Notes under the pieces: generated by a model
What the model was told of the DNA's origin: nothing
The model's input: only the letters and a program-made list of their open reading frames with translations
Databases searched by the model: none
Shown: positions 44,492 to 53,613 of the stretch, piece by piece
Numbering within the stretch: position 1 is the stretch's first letter
Layout: the number at the start of each line of letters is the position of its first letter
Translations under genes and position numbers: made by a program
From: Pseudomonas mandelii
Lineage (GTDB): Bacteria; Pseudomonadota; Gammaproteobacteria; Pseudomonadales; Pseudomonadaceae
Length of the DNA: 64,000 nucleotides
Assembly: GCF_024138395.1 (NCBI RefSeq)
Contig: NZ_JAMYDU010000019.1
Span: 38,835 to 102,834 of the forward strand
Direction of reading: 5' to 3'

Positions 44492-45283
44492 TTATTTCGC
44501 CTCCGGCACCGCTATCCACTGGCCCAGAACTTTCTGATAATTCCCCGTCACCTTGGCCAGATGCAGCCACTGATCGACGTACAACTTCCAGCTGATGTCA
44601 TCACGCGGCAGCAGATAAGCCTTCTCCCCATACTGCATAAATTGCGTCGGGTTTACCGCACACAAACCGGGTTTGAGTTTCTGCTGATACAGCGCTTCCG
44701 AAGCATCGGTAATCATCACGTCAGCCTTCTTATCCAGCAGCTCCTGAAAGATGGTCACGTTGTCGTGCAGTCGCAATTGCGCCTTGGGCAGGAAGGCGTG
44801 AACGAAGGCTTCGTTGGTGCCGCCGGCCGGTTCGACCAGGCGAACCGAAGGTTGGTTGATTTGTTCGATGGTCTGGTATTGCGCCTGGTTTTCGCAGCGC
44901 ACGAGTGGGATTTTGCCGTCGACGTCCAGCGTGGTGCTGAAGAAGGCTTTTTTCTGGCGTTCCAGTGTGACGGAGATGCCGCCGACGCCGATGTCGCATT
45001 TGCCCGCGAGCATGTCGGGCATCAGGGTTTTCCAGGTGGTCTGGACCCACTCAACCTTCACGCCCAGGCTGTCGGCCAGTGAGCGGGCCATGGCGATGTC
45101 GATCCCTGAGTATTCGCCGTCTTCACCTTTGAAAGTATAGGGTTTGTAGTCGCCGGTCGTGCAAACGCGCAGTTGGCCTTGTTGCAGGACGGTGTCCAGA
45201 TGGGAAGGGCTTTGCTCTGCCTGAACGCCGCTGGCTAACGCGAGCAGGCCACAGAGTATCATGGTGCTTTTTATGGTTTTCAT
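44492..45283 (-). CDS. Periplasmic solute-binding protein, cyclohexadienyl dehydratase (PheC)-like
   Basis: A 263-residue exported protein of the type II periplasmic binding fold. The signal peptide ends near SGVQA. The mature sequence (LRVCTTGDYKPYTFKGEDGE, YSGIDIAMA, DIGVGGISVTLERQKKAFFS, EPAGGTNEAFV, DVMITDASEA) closely follows P. aeruginosa PheC, which converts prephenate and arogenate to phenylpyruvate and phenylalanine in the periplasm. A binding-protein role for an amino acid transporter remains possible, but no permease gene is near. Confidence 0.8.
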   Translation of the reverse strand: MKTIKSTMILCGLLALASGVQAEQSPSHLDTVLQQGQLRVCTTGDYKPYTFKGEDGEYSGIDIAMARSLADSLGVKVEWVQTTWKTLMPDMLAGKCDIGVGGISVTLERQKKAFFSTTLDVDGKIPLVRCENQAQYQTIEQINQPSVRLVEPAGGTNEAFVHAFLPKAQLRLHDNVTIFQELLDKKADVMITDASEALYQQKLKPGLCAVNPTQFMQYGEKAYLLPRDDISWKLYVDQWLHLAKVTGNYQKVLGQWIAVPEAK

Positions 45284-45458
45284 TGTTATTGGGCTTTTGT
45301 GATGGAGTGGGGTTCAAGCGGGAGTCAGTGTAGTGAAAGCGCTTCTTGACTGTCATCCACGGTCCCTATATTCCGAAATCGCGACCAAATTCGGGTTTTT
45401 TCATCCACCAGAACCCACGAGGCCAATTGCCGATATGTGTGGCTGCGGTAGGTATGAT

Positions 45459-46379
45459 TTAAGTACCAATTTCCGGACTCAATGTCCCCAACCAAGCCAC
45501 TAACCCCACAATCAACACCGCTGCCGCCAATTCCACCATCACGCTACGCCGCAACGCATTGGCGGCGACCGTGTATTGCCCATCCCGCAACGACCGCTCC
45601 AGAAACGGTCCAAGGTGAAACCGGTTCAGCGCGGCGAGCACGAGCATCCCGGCAAACAGCACCACTTTGATGAACAGTAAAACCCCATAAGTGCTGAGAA
45701 AAACCTCATCCAGTTTCGGCCCGACGATGAACAGATAATTCACAATCCCCGTCACCGCGACGACCACCACGATGACCGCGCCAATCACCTCAAACCGATT
45801 AACCGCGCGGGTCAATAATCGGATGCGCGCTTCAGTTTTTAGCGCATTAATCTTCGCCATCAACGCAAACGCTACCAATGCCCCAACCCATGCCCCAGCC
45901 GCCAGCAAGTGCAGAATATCCACCACGAAATGCCAATAACGACGGCTACCTTCATCCATCGCCCCGTGCCCGCTCCAGGCCAGGCTGGCGAGGGCGATAC
46001 CGCCGGCAAAAGACGCGACCCATAAACTGAAACCAGGCGCACAGAGCATCACCGCTAAACCAGCGACGACTAGCGCAACAATGCGAACCACACAGGCCAA
46101 CCCGACGTCCGTTTCAAACACCATCATTTCGATGTGCGGACGCAGCTCGGCGAAGTCCGATTCGCCGCTCATGGCACTCGCCATCATCAGCATGCTGGCA
46201 ACGGACAACACTGCACCCAGCACTGTCGTCCCCGCCAATATCGACCGGAACGGCAACACCGCTCCCGACTCCCGTTCCTGCCCTTTAAGGCTGTACAGCC
46301 CAAAAAGCGCCAACCCAAACAACAGCATCAAATCCATATACAACGCAAAGCGCAGGGCAATGCTGACCGAGTCGCTCAT
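45459..46379 (-). CDS. copD: Copper resistance membrane protein CopD
   Basis: An inner-membrane protein of 306 residues with about eight hydrophobic segments, including LYMDLMLLFGLALFGLYSL and VLLFIKVVLFAGMLVLAALN. Conserved histidines lie in WSGHGAMDE and WHFVVDILHLLAAGAWVGAL, likely copper or haem ligands. It is thought to work with CopC in copper uptake into the cytoplasm. The ATG at 46,379 is three bases after copC. It is the last gene of copABCD. Confidence 0.93.
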   Translation of the reverse strand: MSDSVSIALRFALYMDLMLLFGLALFGLYSLKGQERESGAVLPFRSILAGTTVLGAVLSVASMLMMASAMSGESDFAELRPHIEMMVFETDVGLACVVRIVALVVAGLAVMLCAPGFSLWVASFAGGIALASLAWSGHGAMDEGSRRYWHFVVDILHLLAAGAWVGALVAFALMAKINALKTEARIRLLTRAVNRFEVIGAVIVVVVAVTGIVNYLFIVGPKLDEVFLSTYGVLLFIKVVLFAGMLVLAALNRFHLGPFLERSLRDGQYTVAANALRRSVMVELAAAVLIVGLVAWLGTLSPEIGT

Positions 46380-46382
46380 CAA

Positions 46383-46754
46383 TCACTTCACTTTGAACGT
46401 AACGTTGCCGGTTATCGGGTGAGTGTCCGAAGACACGGCGCGCCATTCGACTTTGTAGCTGCCGGTGGGCAATGGCGAGAGCGGGGTGATGACCATGGTT
46501 TTCGGGTCGCTGCCGCCGGAGACCTTGGCCTTCATCGGCATGGGGGCATGGGCCATGCCGGGCATTTCGGTCATGACCAGTTTGGCGCCGGAGAACTGGG
46601 TCACGAGGTTTTTGGAGAAATGCAGTTCGATCTTGTTTGGCGCTGCGCCGTTCGCGCCTTCGGCCGGGGTGGAGGAGAGCAGTTTTGGGTGGGCTTGAGC
46701 CAGTGCGCTCATGAGCAGCCCGACGACAACAGCGGTAGTTTTAATCATGCGCAT
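46383..46754 (-). CDS. copC: Periplasmic copper-binding protein CopC
   Basis: A 123-residue exported cupredoxin-like protein. Signal peptidase cleavage after AQA leaves His1 in HPKLLSSTPAEGA, the usual N-terminal copper(II) ligand, with further ligands in SSDTHPITGNVTF. A Met/His stretch MTEMPGMAHAPMPM supplies a copper(I) site. A second ATG two codons later is possible. Confidence 0.94.
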   Translation of the reverse strand: MRMIKTTAVVVGLLMSALAQAHPKLLSSTPAEGANGAAPNKIELHFSKNLVTQFSGAKLVMTEMPGMAHAPMPMKAKVSGGSDPKTMVITPLSPLPTGSYKVEWRAVSSDTHPITGNVTFKVK

Positions 46755-46809
46755 GCAAGGCCTCTTTCCGCTTTAAGCGGTTGGTTTTCAGGTTTTTGAG
46801 TTGAAGCGT

Positions 46810-47700
46810 TTAGAACCACAGCCGAACGCCGAGCACGAGACGGGCTTCGCTGCGGTCCTCGCCTTCGTCCCTGGCGTAGTCGGCGGTTTTGCCGTAGGTG
46901 CGGTTCCAGGTCACGCCGATATAGGGCGCGAATTCCCGGCGGATTTCATAGCGCAATCGCAGGCCGGCTTCGGTGTTGGACAACCCGGAGCCGATGCCCC
47001 GTTGCGGGTCGTTTTTGCCGTAGACGTTGAGCTCGGCGGTCGGCTGCAAAATCAGTCGGTTGGTGAGCAGGATGTCGTAGTCGCCTTCCAGGCGTGCGGC
47101 GGTCTGACCACCTTCGCCGATGAAGGCGGTGGCCTCGGTTTCGAAGTTGTACAGCGCCATGCCTTGCACGCCGAACGCGGCCCAGGTTTGCGGGGCGCCG
47201 GGTTTGAAATCCTGGCGAACGCCGGTCACCACGTCCCACCAAGGGGAAATGGCATGGCCCCAGAGGGCCTGGACTTCGGCGTCTTCGGTTTTGCCATTGA
47301 CGCGTTCGCCTTCGGAGCGCAACCACAGGCGATCGATGTCGCCACCGATCCACCCGGACAGATCCCACGCCAACGCGCTGCCGTCATCGGCGTCCTGCCA
47401 TTCGAGTTTGTCGGCGAGGAAGTAATAGTTGAGCGCGGTGTCATGCACGGCGTGGCCGGTGGGGCTGACGTAGACGGCGGCGCGGTCGGCATCGGTCAAT
47501 GCGGGAATGGGCGTGCGGCTTTGGGTCGGCGCGGCGGGCTGCATCTGGCCGTCGTCCATGCTCTGCATTTGGCTGTGATCCATGCCCGGCATCTGGCTAT
47601 GGTCCATGCCCTGCATGTCGTCGGTGGCGGCCATGGCCGAAGAAACCGTGAAGCCTGCGAGTGCCAAAGCGAGGCGGGTAGAGCGAATCAATCTGGTCAT
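46810..47700 (-). CDS. copB: Outer-membrane copper resistance protein CopB
   Basis: A 296-residue outer-membrane beta-barrel protein. After the signal peptide (TRLIRSTRLALALAGFTVSS) comes a Met/His copper-binding segment (MQGMDHSQMPGMDHSQMQSM). The barrel part contains LNYYFLADKLEWQ, WDVVTGVRQDF and ends in VLGVRLWF, a terminal aromatic as expected for Bam-dependent insertion. The ATG at 47,700 starts 10 bases after copA. Confidence 0.94.
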   Translation of the reverse strand: MTRLIRSTRLALALAGFTVSSAMAATDDMQGMDHSQMPGMDHSQMQSMDDGQMQPAAPTQSRTPIPALTDADRAAVYVSPTGHAVHDTALNYYFLADKLEWQDADDGSALAWDLSGWIGGDIDRLWLRSEGERVNGKTEDAEVQALWGHAISPWWDVVTGVRQDFKPGAPQTWAAFGVQGMALYNFETEATAFIGEGGQTAARLEGDYDILLTNRLILQPTAELNVYGKNDPQRGIGSGLSNTEAGLRLRYEIRREFAPYIGVTWNRTYGKTADYARDEGEDRSEARLVLGVRLWF

Positions 47701-47710
47701 GGGTAGCGCC

Positions 47711-49414
47711 TCATTCTTCCACGCGAACTTCACGGAACATGCCCATTTCCATGTGGTACAGGAGATGGCAGTGATAGGCCCAGCGGCCGAGCGCGTCGGC
47801 GGTGACCCGGTAGCTGCGCTTTGATCCCGGCGGCATGTCGATGGTGTGTTTGCGCACCATGAACTGGCCGTTCTCGTCTTCGAGGTCGCTCCACATACCG
47901 TGCAGGTGAATGGGGTGAGTCATCATCGTGTCGTTCACCAGCACCACCCGGATGCGCTCGCCGTATTTGAGGTGCAGCGGTTCGGCATCGGAGAATTTCA
48001 CGCCGTTGAACGACCAGGCGAACTTCTCCATGTGGCTGGTGAGGTGCAGCTCGAGGGTGCGGCCGGGCTCGCGGCCGTCCGGGTCTTCGAAGGTGCTGCG
48101 CAGGTCGGAGTAAGTCAGCACGCGACGGCCGTTGTCGCGCAGGCCAAGGCCCGGGTCGTCGAGTTTCGGCGAGGTGGTCATGGCTTGCATGTCCACCAGC
48201 GGGTTGTCTTTTTCCGTATCGGGATGGGATTGCATACCGGCCATGCTGCTGTGATCCATTCCCGCCATGTCGCCGCCCATGCTGCCGTGATCCATCCCGC
48301 CCATGCCCATGTCATCCATGGTCACCAGCGGTCGCGGATCCAGCGGAGGAACCGGCGCCGATAACCCGGCCTTCACCGCCAGGGTGCCTCGCGCATAACC
48401 CGTTCGATCCATCGATTGCGCGAACAGGGTGTAGGCGTCCTGGGTCGGTTCGACGATCACATCGAACGTCTCCGCCACCGCGATGCGGAACTCATCGACG
48501 CTCACCGGTTTGACGTGTTGGCCATCCGCCGCGACCACGGTCATTTTCAGGCCGGGGATGCGCACGTCGAAGTAGGTCATGGACGAGCCGTTGATGAAAC
48601 GCAGTCGCAGCTTTTCGCCGGGGCGGAACACGCCAGTCCAGTTCATGTTCGGCGCCTGGCCGTTCATCAAGTAGGTGTAAGTGGCGCCACTGACGTCGGC
48701 CAGATCGGTGGGGTTCATCTTCATCTCGGCCCACATCTTGCGATCGGCAACCGTCGAGCCCCAACCTTTCTCGCTGACGTCGTGGATGAAGTCGCCCACG
48801 GTGCGCTTGTGGTAGTTGTAGTAATCGGACTGCTTTTTCAGCGTCTTCATCAGGCCGACCGCATCTTCGTCAGTCCAGTCGGTGAGCATCACTATATAGT
48901 CGCGGTCGTACTGGAAAGGCTCCGGTTCCCTGGCGTCGATCACCAATGGCCCGTAAACCCCGGACTGTTCCTGAAAGCCCGAATGGCTGTGATACCAGTA
49001 AGTGCCGTTCTGCCGGACCTTGAACTGGTAGACGTACATGCCATCCGGCTCGATGCCGTGAAAACTCAGGCCCGGCACGCCGTCCATGTTGGCGGGCAGC
49101 AAGATGCCGTGCCAGTGAATGGAGGTACTGTCCTTGAGTTTGTTCTTCACCCGCAGCGTGACGGTGTCGCCTTCACGCCAGCGCAGCAGCGGGCCGGGAA
49201 TGCCGCCATTGATGGCCATCGCCGTGCGAGGGTTGCCGGTGATGTTGACCGGGGTTTCGCCGATGAACAGGTCGAACTCGGTACCGGCCAGCACATTGGG
49301 TTCGCCGGGGCTGGTGACCGCCCAGACCGGCGTGCGCCACAGCCCGAGGCCAGTGAGGACTCCGCCGGCGGCGAGGCCCTTCACGAAGGTGCGTCTTGAG
49401 GTATTGGAATGCAT
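47711..49414 (-). CDS. copA: Multicopper oxidase CopA, Tat-exported
   Basis: A 567-residue periplasmic multicopper oxidase. The Tat signal is SRRTFVKGLAAGGVLTGLGL. The copper motifs are SIHWHG, YWYHSHSGFQEQ, HPIHLHG and YHCHLLYHMEMGMF. A Met-rich segment (MGMGGMDHGSMGGDMAGMDH) follows near residues 370-395 and should bind or oxidise copper(I). It is the first gene of copABCD. A CopR-like box lies 115 bases upstream. Confidence 0.96.
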   Translation of the reverse strand: MHSNTSRRTFVKGLAAGGVLTGLGLWRTPVWAVTSPGEPNVLAGTEFDLFIGETPVNITGNPRTAMAINGGIPGPLLRWREGDTVTLRVKNKLKDSTSIHWHGILLPANMDGVPGLSFHGIEPDGMYVYQFKVRQNGTYWYHSHSGFQEQSGVYGPLVIDAREPEPFQYDRDYIVMLTDWTDEDAVGLMKTLKKQSDYYNYHKRTVGDFIHDVSEKGWGSTVADRKMWAEMKMNPTDLADVSGATYTYLMNGQAPNMNWTGVFRPGEKLRLRFINGSSMTYFDVRIPGLKMTVVAADGQHVKPVSVDEFRIAVAETFDVIVEPTQDAYTLFAQSMDRTGYARGTLAVKAGLSAPVPPLDPRPLVTMDDMGMGGMDHGSMGGDMAGMDHSSMAGMQSHPDTEKDNPLVDMQAMTTSPKLDDPGLGLRDNGRRVLTYSDLRSTFEDPDGREPGRTLELHLTSHMEKFAWSFNGVKFSDAEPLHLKYGERIRVVLVNDTMMTHPIHLHGMWSDLEDENGQFMVRKHTIDMPPGSKRSYRVTADALGRWAYHCHLLYHMEMGMFREVRVEE

Positions 49415-49528
49415 GCCGTTTTCCCGTCCGTCAGCCTGATGAAGCCCTCACGTGCGCCCTGAGCGGAGGGAGAGAGCTTCTATAAGACGAGGCTAACGGG
49501 CGGCGCCTTTCAGCAGGCTGAGGCCAAG

Positions 49529-49544
49529 ATTACAGTTTTGACAG
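49529..49544 (-). promoter_or_regulatory. CopR-like box upstream of copABCD
   Basis: On the minus strand CTGTCA-AAACT-GTAAT differs by one base from CTGACA-N5-GTAAT, the box seen complete at 33,878. Its position before copA suggests control by the CopR-type regulator encoded at 33,136. Confidence 0.7.
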
Positions 49545-49556
49545 TTTCACACCGTT

Positions 49557-50261
49557 TTAGCGACTTCTACTCGGCTTGGACGAGTCCGCCACGGTAGCGC
49601 TACCGCAATTGATGTACGAAGAAGACTTCAACCAGCGCTGATCCGGATAGTAAGAAAACAACAACTGCCCATCCTTCATCGAGTCGATCAGTTGATGCGC
49701 AATCGCAGGCCTCACAGCCGGGCAACCCAGGCTTCTGCCGATCCGGCCATTCGCCCGCGCCAGGTCCGGGCTGACATACGGCGCGCCATGAATGACGATC
49801 GCTCGCTCGAAAGCGTTGTCGTTGAAACCCGGTTCCAGACCTTCCATGCGCAACGAATAACCGTTCTGCCCGACATAGCTGGACTGGGTTCGGTACAAAC
49901 CCAGACTGGTGGCGAAGCTGGCATTGCGGTTGGAGAACTGGCGGGCCATGTTTTCGCCGCTGTTGCGACCGTGGGCGACCAGTTCGTGGAACAACAATTT
50001 GCGTTGTTTAAGGTCGAACACCCAAAGACGCTGCGCGGTCGAGGGCAGGGAATAATCGATGACTGCTAGTCTTTGAGCCGGGGCTGCGCTTTGAGCCCGG
50101 CTACATTGGGAGGCGCGTACGGCCAAGGCAATTACCTTGGCGTTGGCATTCGGGGCCGCTTTGATCAGCGCGGCTTCAAGCGAATCGGCGGAGGCTGCCG
50201 GAAAGGTACACGCGGTCAGCAACAGGGCCGTTATTAAGAAGCCGAAGCGGTCTGGGGCCAT
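49557..50261 (-). CDS. Murein L,D-transpeptidase catalytic domain protein (YkuD-like)
   Basis: A 234-residue exported protein. The signal peptide (FGFLITALLLTACTFPAASA) contains a possible lipobox (LLTAC). The C-terminal domain has IVIHGAPYVSPDLARANGRIGRSLGCPAV, given here as its ends IVIHGAPYV and GRSLGCPAV, which carry the catalytic His and Cys of the PF13645-type YkuD variant. It may cross-link or trim peptidoglycan. The ATG at 50,261 is preferred over a TTG two codons upstream. It is divergent from a second L,D-transpeptidase. Confidence 0.87.
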   Translation of the reverse strand: MAPDRFGFLITALLLTACTFPAASADSLEAALIKAAPNANAKVIALAVRASQCSRAQSAAPAQRLAVIDYSLPSTAQRLWVFDLKQRKLLFHELVAHGRNSGENMARQFSNRNASFATSLGLYRTQSSYVGQNGYSLRMEGLEPGFNDNAFERAIVIHGAPYVSPDLARANGRIGRSLGCPAVRPAIAHQLIDSMKDGQLLFSYYPDQRWLKSSSYINCGSATVADSSKPSRSR

Positions 50262-50342
50262 ACGCAAGTCTCATCTGATTGTTTCGAGTCTAGCAGCGCG
50301 CACGACGCTAGCCGGTTGAAAACGGGAGATTAAGGATTATCC

Positions 50343-52094
50343 ATGGGGCAATTAACAAGGTTATTCGTCATAAGCCGCATATTTTTTATGGGCTTTCTGA
50401 TAAGCGGCATGGCGGTTGCGCAAACTTCGCCGATTGAGCCGTCATCTCCCGTTAGCGTGGTCGCGGAGGCAGCGCCTGGCGATTACGTCGCTCAGGCGAT
50501 TCAGGCGGCACTGGCGCCATTGAGTTCGGCATTTCCCCCATTGATCACCTCGCCGCGTCATCAACGGGTCGACATTAACCGAGCCGTGCTGGATTTTTAT
50601 AGCCATCGTGGCTATCGCGCTGCCTGGACGGACGATGACGATGTCGTCCAGTTGTTGAAAAGCCTGAGCAATACCGAGGTCGATGGCCTGGACCCTGCGG
50701 ATTTTCGAATTGCCGAACTGGTCACGGCCAGAACGTCGATGCAGACAACAGCGCCAACCCCCGGGCAACAGGCAGCTTTTGATATCGCGGCGACCCAGAC
50801 GTTTATCACGGCGCTGCTGCAGTTGCGGCGCGGCAAGGTCGATCCTTCGCGGCTGGACATCCATTGGAATTTCGACCCGCTCGGCATCGACCCTCGGGAG
50901 GACGTCAATCTGTTCTTCGCCGCTCTCGACAGCCATGACGTCGCGCGCGCGTTCGCCCAGGCGCCGCCACAAGAAGCGATTTATGGCACGTTGCGACAGG
51001 GCTTGGCGCAACTGCGCAGGGTTCGCGACAGTGGCGGCTGGCCAAAGATCCCGGAAGGGCAGACGCTCAGACCCGGCATGGACGACGCCTCGGTTGCGCA
51101 ATTGCGAGCCCGTTTGGTAGCGGGTGGTTATCTGACCGCGAAAATGAACGCGCGCTCTGACTATGACGACACCGTCACTGCGGCGGTGAAGAAGTATCAG
51201 GCCGAGCAATACCTCGGGGCGGATGGTGTGGCCGGGCCGGCGACACTCGCGGCGCTGAATGTGCCGGTCGAAGCGCGAATCGACCAGGTCCGCGTGAACA
51301 TGGAGCGGGCGCGGTGGCTGCTGTACAAACTTCAGGGCACCTTTGTCATCGTCGACATCGCCGGGTACAAGGTTTCGTTCTATCGCGATGGCAAGCTGAT
51401 ATGGCGCTCCCGGGTGCAGGTGGGTAAACCGTATCGCAGCACGCCGATTTTTCAATCGGAGATCACCTACATCACGTTCAACCCGACCTGGACCGTGCCG
51501 CCGACCATTCTGGTCAAGGACATGCTGCCGAAGATTCGCAACAATCCTGGCTATCTCGATGCAAACCGGATTCGTGTGATCGATCGAGAAGGCAACGTGC
51601 TCGACCCGTCGACCGTGGATTGGGACAACCCGCGCGGCCTTACGCTGCGCCAGGATGCAGGGTCGGATAACTCGCTGGGGCAGGTGGTCATTCGCTTTCC
51701 CAATGACTATGCGATTTATCTGCACGACACACCGCATCGCGAGTTGTTTGCGCAATCCAATCGCGCGACCAGTTCCGGCTGTATTCGGGTGGAAAACCCG
51801 CTGCAATTAGTGGAGCTGTTGTTCAATGACCCGATTCGCTGGGACAGCGCAGGGATTCAAAAGCAGTTAGCCAACGGCAAGACAGAAAACATCAGGCTTC
51901 CCGTAAAAGTGCCGGTGTTGTTGGCCTATTGGACGGTGGACCTGAGCCTTGATGGGCGAGTGACGTTCAAACCCGATGTGTATGGGTACGATAAGCCGGT
52001 GTTGCGGGCACTGAATCTGCCTTTGGAACGGCCAACGCTGGACGGGAGGCGAGCGGCGCCTCCCTCGATGGCGGTGGGGCGGAACAAGCTTTAA
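50343..52094 (+). CDS. L,D-transpeptidase of the YcbB/LdtD type
   Basis: A 583-residue exported enzyme. The N-terminal signal or anchor (LFVISRIFFMGFLISGMAVA) is followed by a helical scaffold domain, a peptidoglycan-binding domain (about 240-315, DDASVAQLRARLVAGGYL and YLGADGVAGPATLAALNV) and the YkuD catalytic domain with FNPTWTVPPTI and SSGCIRVENP (catalytic Cys about 480). It would form 3-3 cross-links. Its 3' end overlaps the convergent neighbour by four bases. Confidence 0.92.
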   Translation: MGQLTRLFVISRIFFMGFLISGMAVAQTSPIEPSSPVSVVAEAAPGDYVAQAIQAALAPLSSAFPPLITSPRHQRVDINRAVLDFYSHRGYRAAWTDDDDVVQLLKSLSNTEVDGLDPADFRIAELVTARTSMQTTAPTPGQQAAFDIAATQTFITALLQLRRGKVDPSRLDIHWNFDPLGIDPREDVNLFFAALDSHDVARAFAQAPPQEAIYGTLRQGLAQLRRVRDSGGWPKIPEGQTLRPGMDDASVAQLRARLVAGGYLTAKMNARSDYDDTVTAAVKKYQAEQYLGADGVAGPATLAALNVPVEARIDQVRVNMERARWLLYKLQGTFVIVDIAGYKVSFYRDGKLIWRSRVQVGKPYRSTPIFQSEITYITFNPTWTVPPTILVKDMLPKIRNNPGYLDANRIRVIDREGNVLDPSTVDWDNPRGLTLRQDAGSDNSLGQVVIRFPNDYAIYLHDTPHRELFAQSNRATSSGCIRVENPLQLVELLFNDPIRWDSAGIQKQLANGKTENIRLPVKVPVLLAYWTVDLSLDGRVTFKPDVYGYDKPVLRALNLPLERPTLDGRRAAPPSMAVGRNKL

Positions 52095-52576
52095 AGCCCC
52101 AGGCCTTCTTGTATTGCCAGCAGCAGATTATGTTCCGTCAGTGCGATCGCATCCGGTTGTTGTACGGATTGCTCGATCGCCTGCAGCCACCACTGCGTCT
52201 TGCCGTGTTCGGTCACGGTTCGCAATAGATGGGCGAGTTCCTTGTCTGCCGAGCGTATTTCGATCCGCCCGGCACCATCGGCGGTGAAGCGGGCGACGGG
52301 ATCGAAGGTGATGCCGTGGTGGTTGCCTTCGATCAGCAATTGGTCGATGGCGTAATCGTAACTCGCCCCGTCCGGCGCCCTCTCGAACACATGAGTGGAA
52401 TTGCGTCGTAGCTTCAGACCCACTTCGATCAGTGGCTGCAGCCAGGCTTCGATCTGGTGATACAACTCGTAGACCTGGGCGGGCCAGCTGTCGATAGCCT
52501 GATCGGCGATGGTCGCGTCGGCACTGGTTTGCCGGGATTGTTTCAGCTTCTCGGCGAGCTCGTCTGCTTTACTCAT
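52091..52576 (-). CDS. Conserved hypothetical protein
   Basis: A 161-residue soluble protein starting MSKADELAEKLKQSRQTSAD with a helical N-terminal half (QVYELYHQIEAWLQPLIEVG) and a beta-rich second half (IEGNHHGITFDPVARFTADG). I recognise no family function. It begins with a good start context (cgacaggaaatcgaa on its strand) and ends overlapping the L,D-transpeptidase gene by four bases. Confidence 0.75.
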   Translation of the reverse strand: MSKADELAEKLKQSRQTSADATIADQAIDSWPAQVYELYHQIEAWLQPLIEVGLKLRRNSTHVFERAPDGASYDYAIDQLLIEGNHHGITFDPVARFTADGAGRIEIRSADKELAHLLRTVTEHGKTQWWLQAIEQSVQQPDAIALTEHNLLLAIQEGLGL

Positions 52577-52721
52577 TTCGATTTCCTGTCGTGATGTCAG
52601 TTAATCGTAGCTCCTTCAAGATAATGCGGTTTTGCCTTGCGTCATGCGATTGAAACACCCGCGTGACAAAACCATTCTTCGGCCCTTTACGGCCAAATCA
52701 AATCATCCCAAGGAGTGGGTA

Positions 52722-53387
52722 ATGAAGAAATTTTACGCAATTGTCGCGCTGATCGCGCTGACCTTCGGCAACATCGGTCCGAGCAGTGCCCGCGAAACCC
52801 AGAGCGGTAAAGTCCAGGCGGAATCGGTCGCGGGGGTGTTCGATTACTACTTGCTGACGCTCTCCTGGTCGCCGACCTTCTGCCTGACCCACCAAGACGA
52901 TGCGCAATGTTCCGGTAAAGGCTACGGCTTCGTGCTTCACGGTCTCTGGCCGCAATACGCCAAGGGCGGCTGGCCGGAGTCTTGCCCGCCGAGGGTGACC
53001 TTGTCGCCGGCGGAAAACGCCAAAGGCCTGACCTTGTTCCCGACCCAGAAGCTACTCGATCACGAATGGGCCAAGCACGGTACATGCAGCGGCCTCGGCG
53101 CCATGGGTTACCTGGACGCGTCCGACAAGGCGCTCGGTGCGGTCAAGATCCCGCAGAAGCTGCAACCGTTTACCAACTCGTATTACTTCGAAGCCCAGGA
53201 AATCGCGCAGATGTTCCGCCAAAGCAATCCCGGTATTCCGGCCAATGGCATTGCCGTGATCTGCAATGGCCCGGAACTGTCGGAAGTGCGGGTATGCATG
53301 GGCAAGGACCTGGGGTTTGGCGCGTGCGGGAAAGGCGTGAAGACGCAGTGCCGGGCGGGGGATATCCGGGTTCCGCCTTCGCGGTGA
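52722..53387 (+). CDS. Ribonuclease T2 family protein
   Basis: A 221-residue exported RNase of the T2/RNase I family. The signal peptide is KKFYAIVALIALTFGNIGPSS. The two catalytic segments are GFVLHGLWPQYAKGG and DHEWAKHGTCSG, containing the catalytic His pair and Glu. Several Cys (FCLTH, SCPPR, ICNG, VCMG, GACG) should form disulfides. The ATG at 52,722 follows aaggagtgggta; the longer upstream frame has no site. It degrades RNA in the periplasm or outside the cell. Confidence 0.94.
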   Translation: MKKFYAIVALIALTFGNIGPSSARETQSGKVQAESVAGVFDYYLLTLSWSPTFCLTHQDDAQCSGKGYGFVLHGLWPQYAKGGWPESCPPRVTLSPAENAKGLTLFPTQKLLDHEWAKHGTCSGLGAMGYLDASDKALGAVKIPQKLQPFTNSYYFEAQEIAQMFRQSNPGIPANGIAVICNGPELSEVRVCMGKDLGFGACGKGVKTQCRAGDIRVPPSR

Positions 53388-53480
53388 TGGATTGGTTGTC
53401 GCTATGGTCTTGAAGGAAATGGGCACCCCCTAAGGGCTAATGCCAGCCAGTTAAGCAATTTCAGCCGCGATGCACTTCCA

Positions 53481-53613
53481 TGTAGCAGCTGCCGAAGGCT
53501 GCGTTCGGCTGCGAAGCAGTCGTGAATCCGACTAACGCGGTCCGCCTGACGCACCGCAGTTGCCGATTTTACGACTGCTACGCAGCCGAACGCAGGCTCC
53601 GCCAGCTGCTACA
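53481..53613. repeat. Palindromic repeat, TGTAGCAGCTGCCGAAGGCTGCG type
   Basis: The left arm tgtagcagctgccgaaggct, then gcgttcggctgcgaagcagtcgt, pairs with the right arm acgactgctacgcagccgaa, then cgcaggctccgccagctgctaca, around about 45 bases. The same element recurs at 56,079-56,250, with single arms elsewhere. It lies just beyond the end of a HAD gene. Confidence 0.9.
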
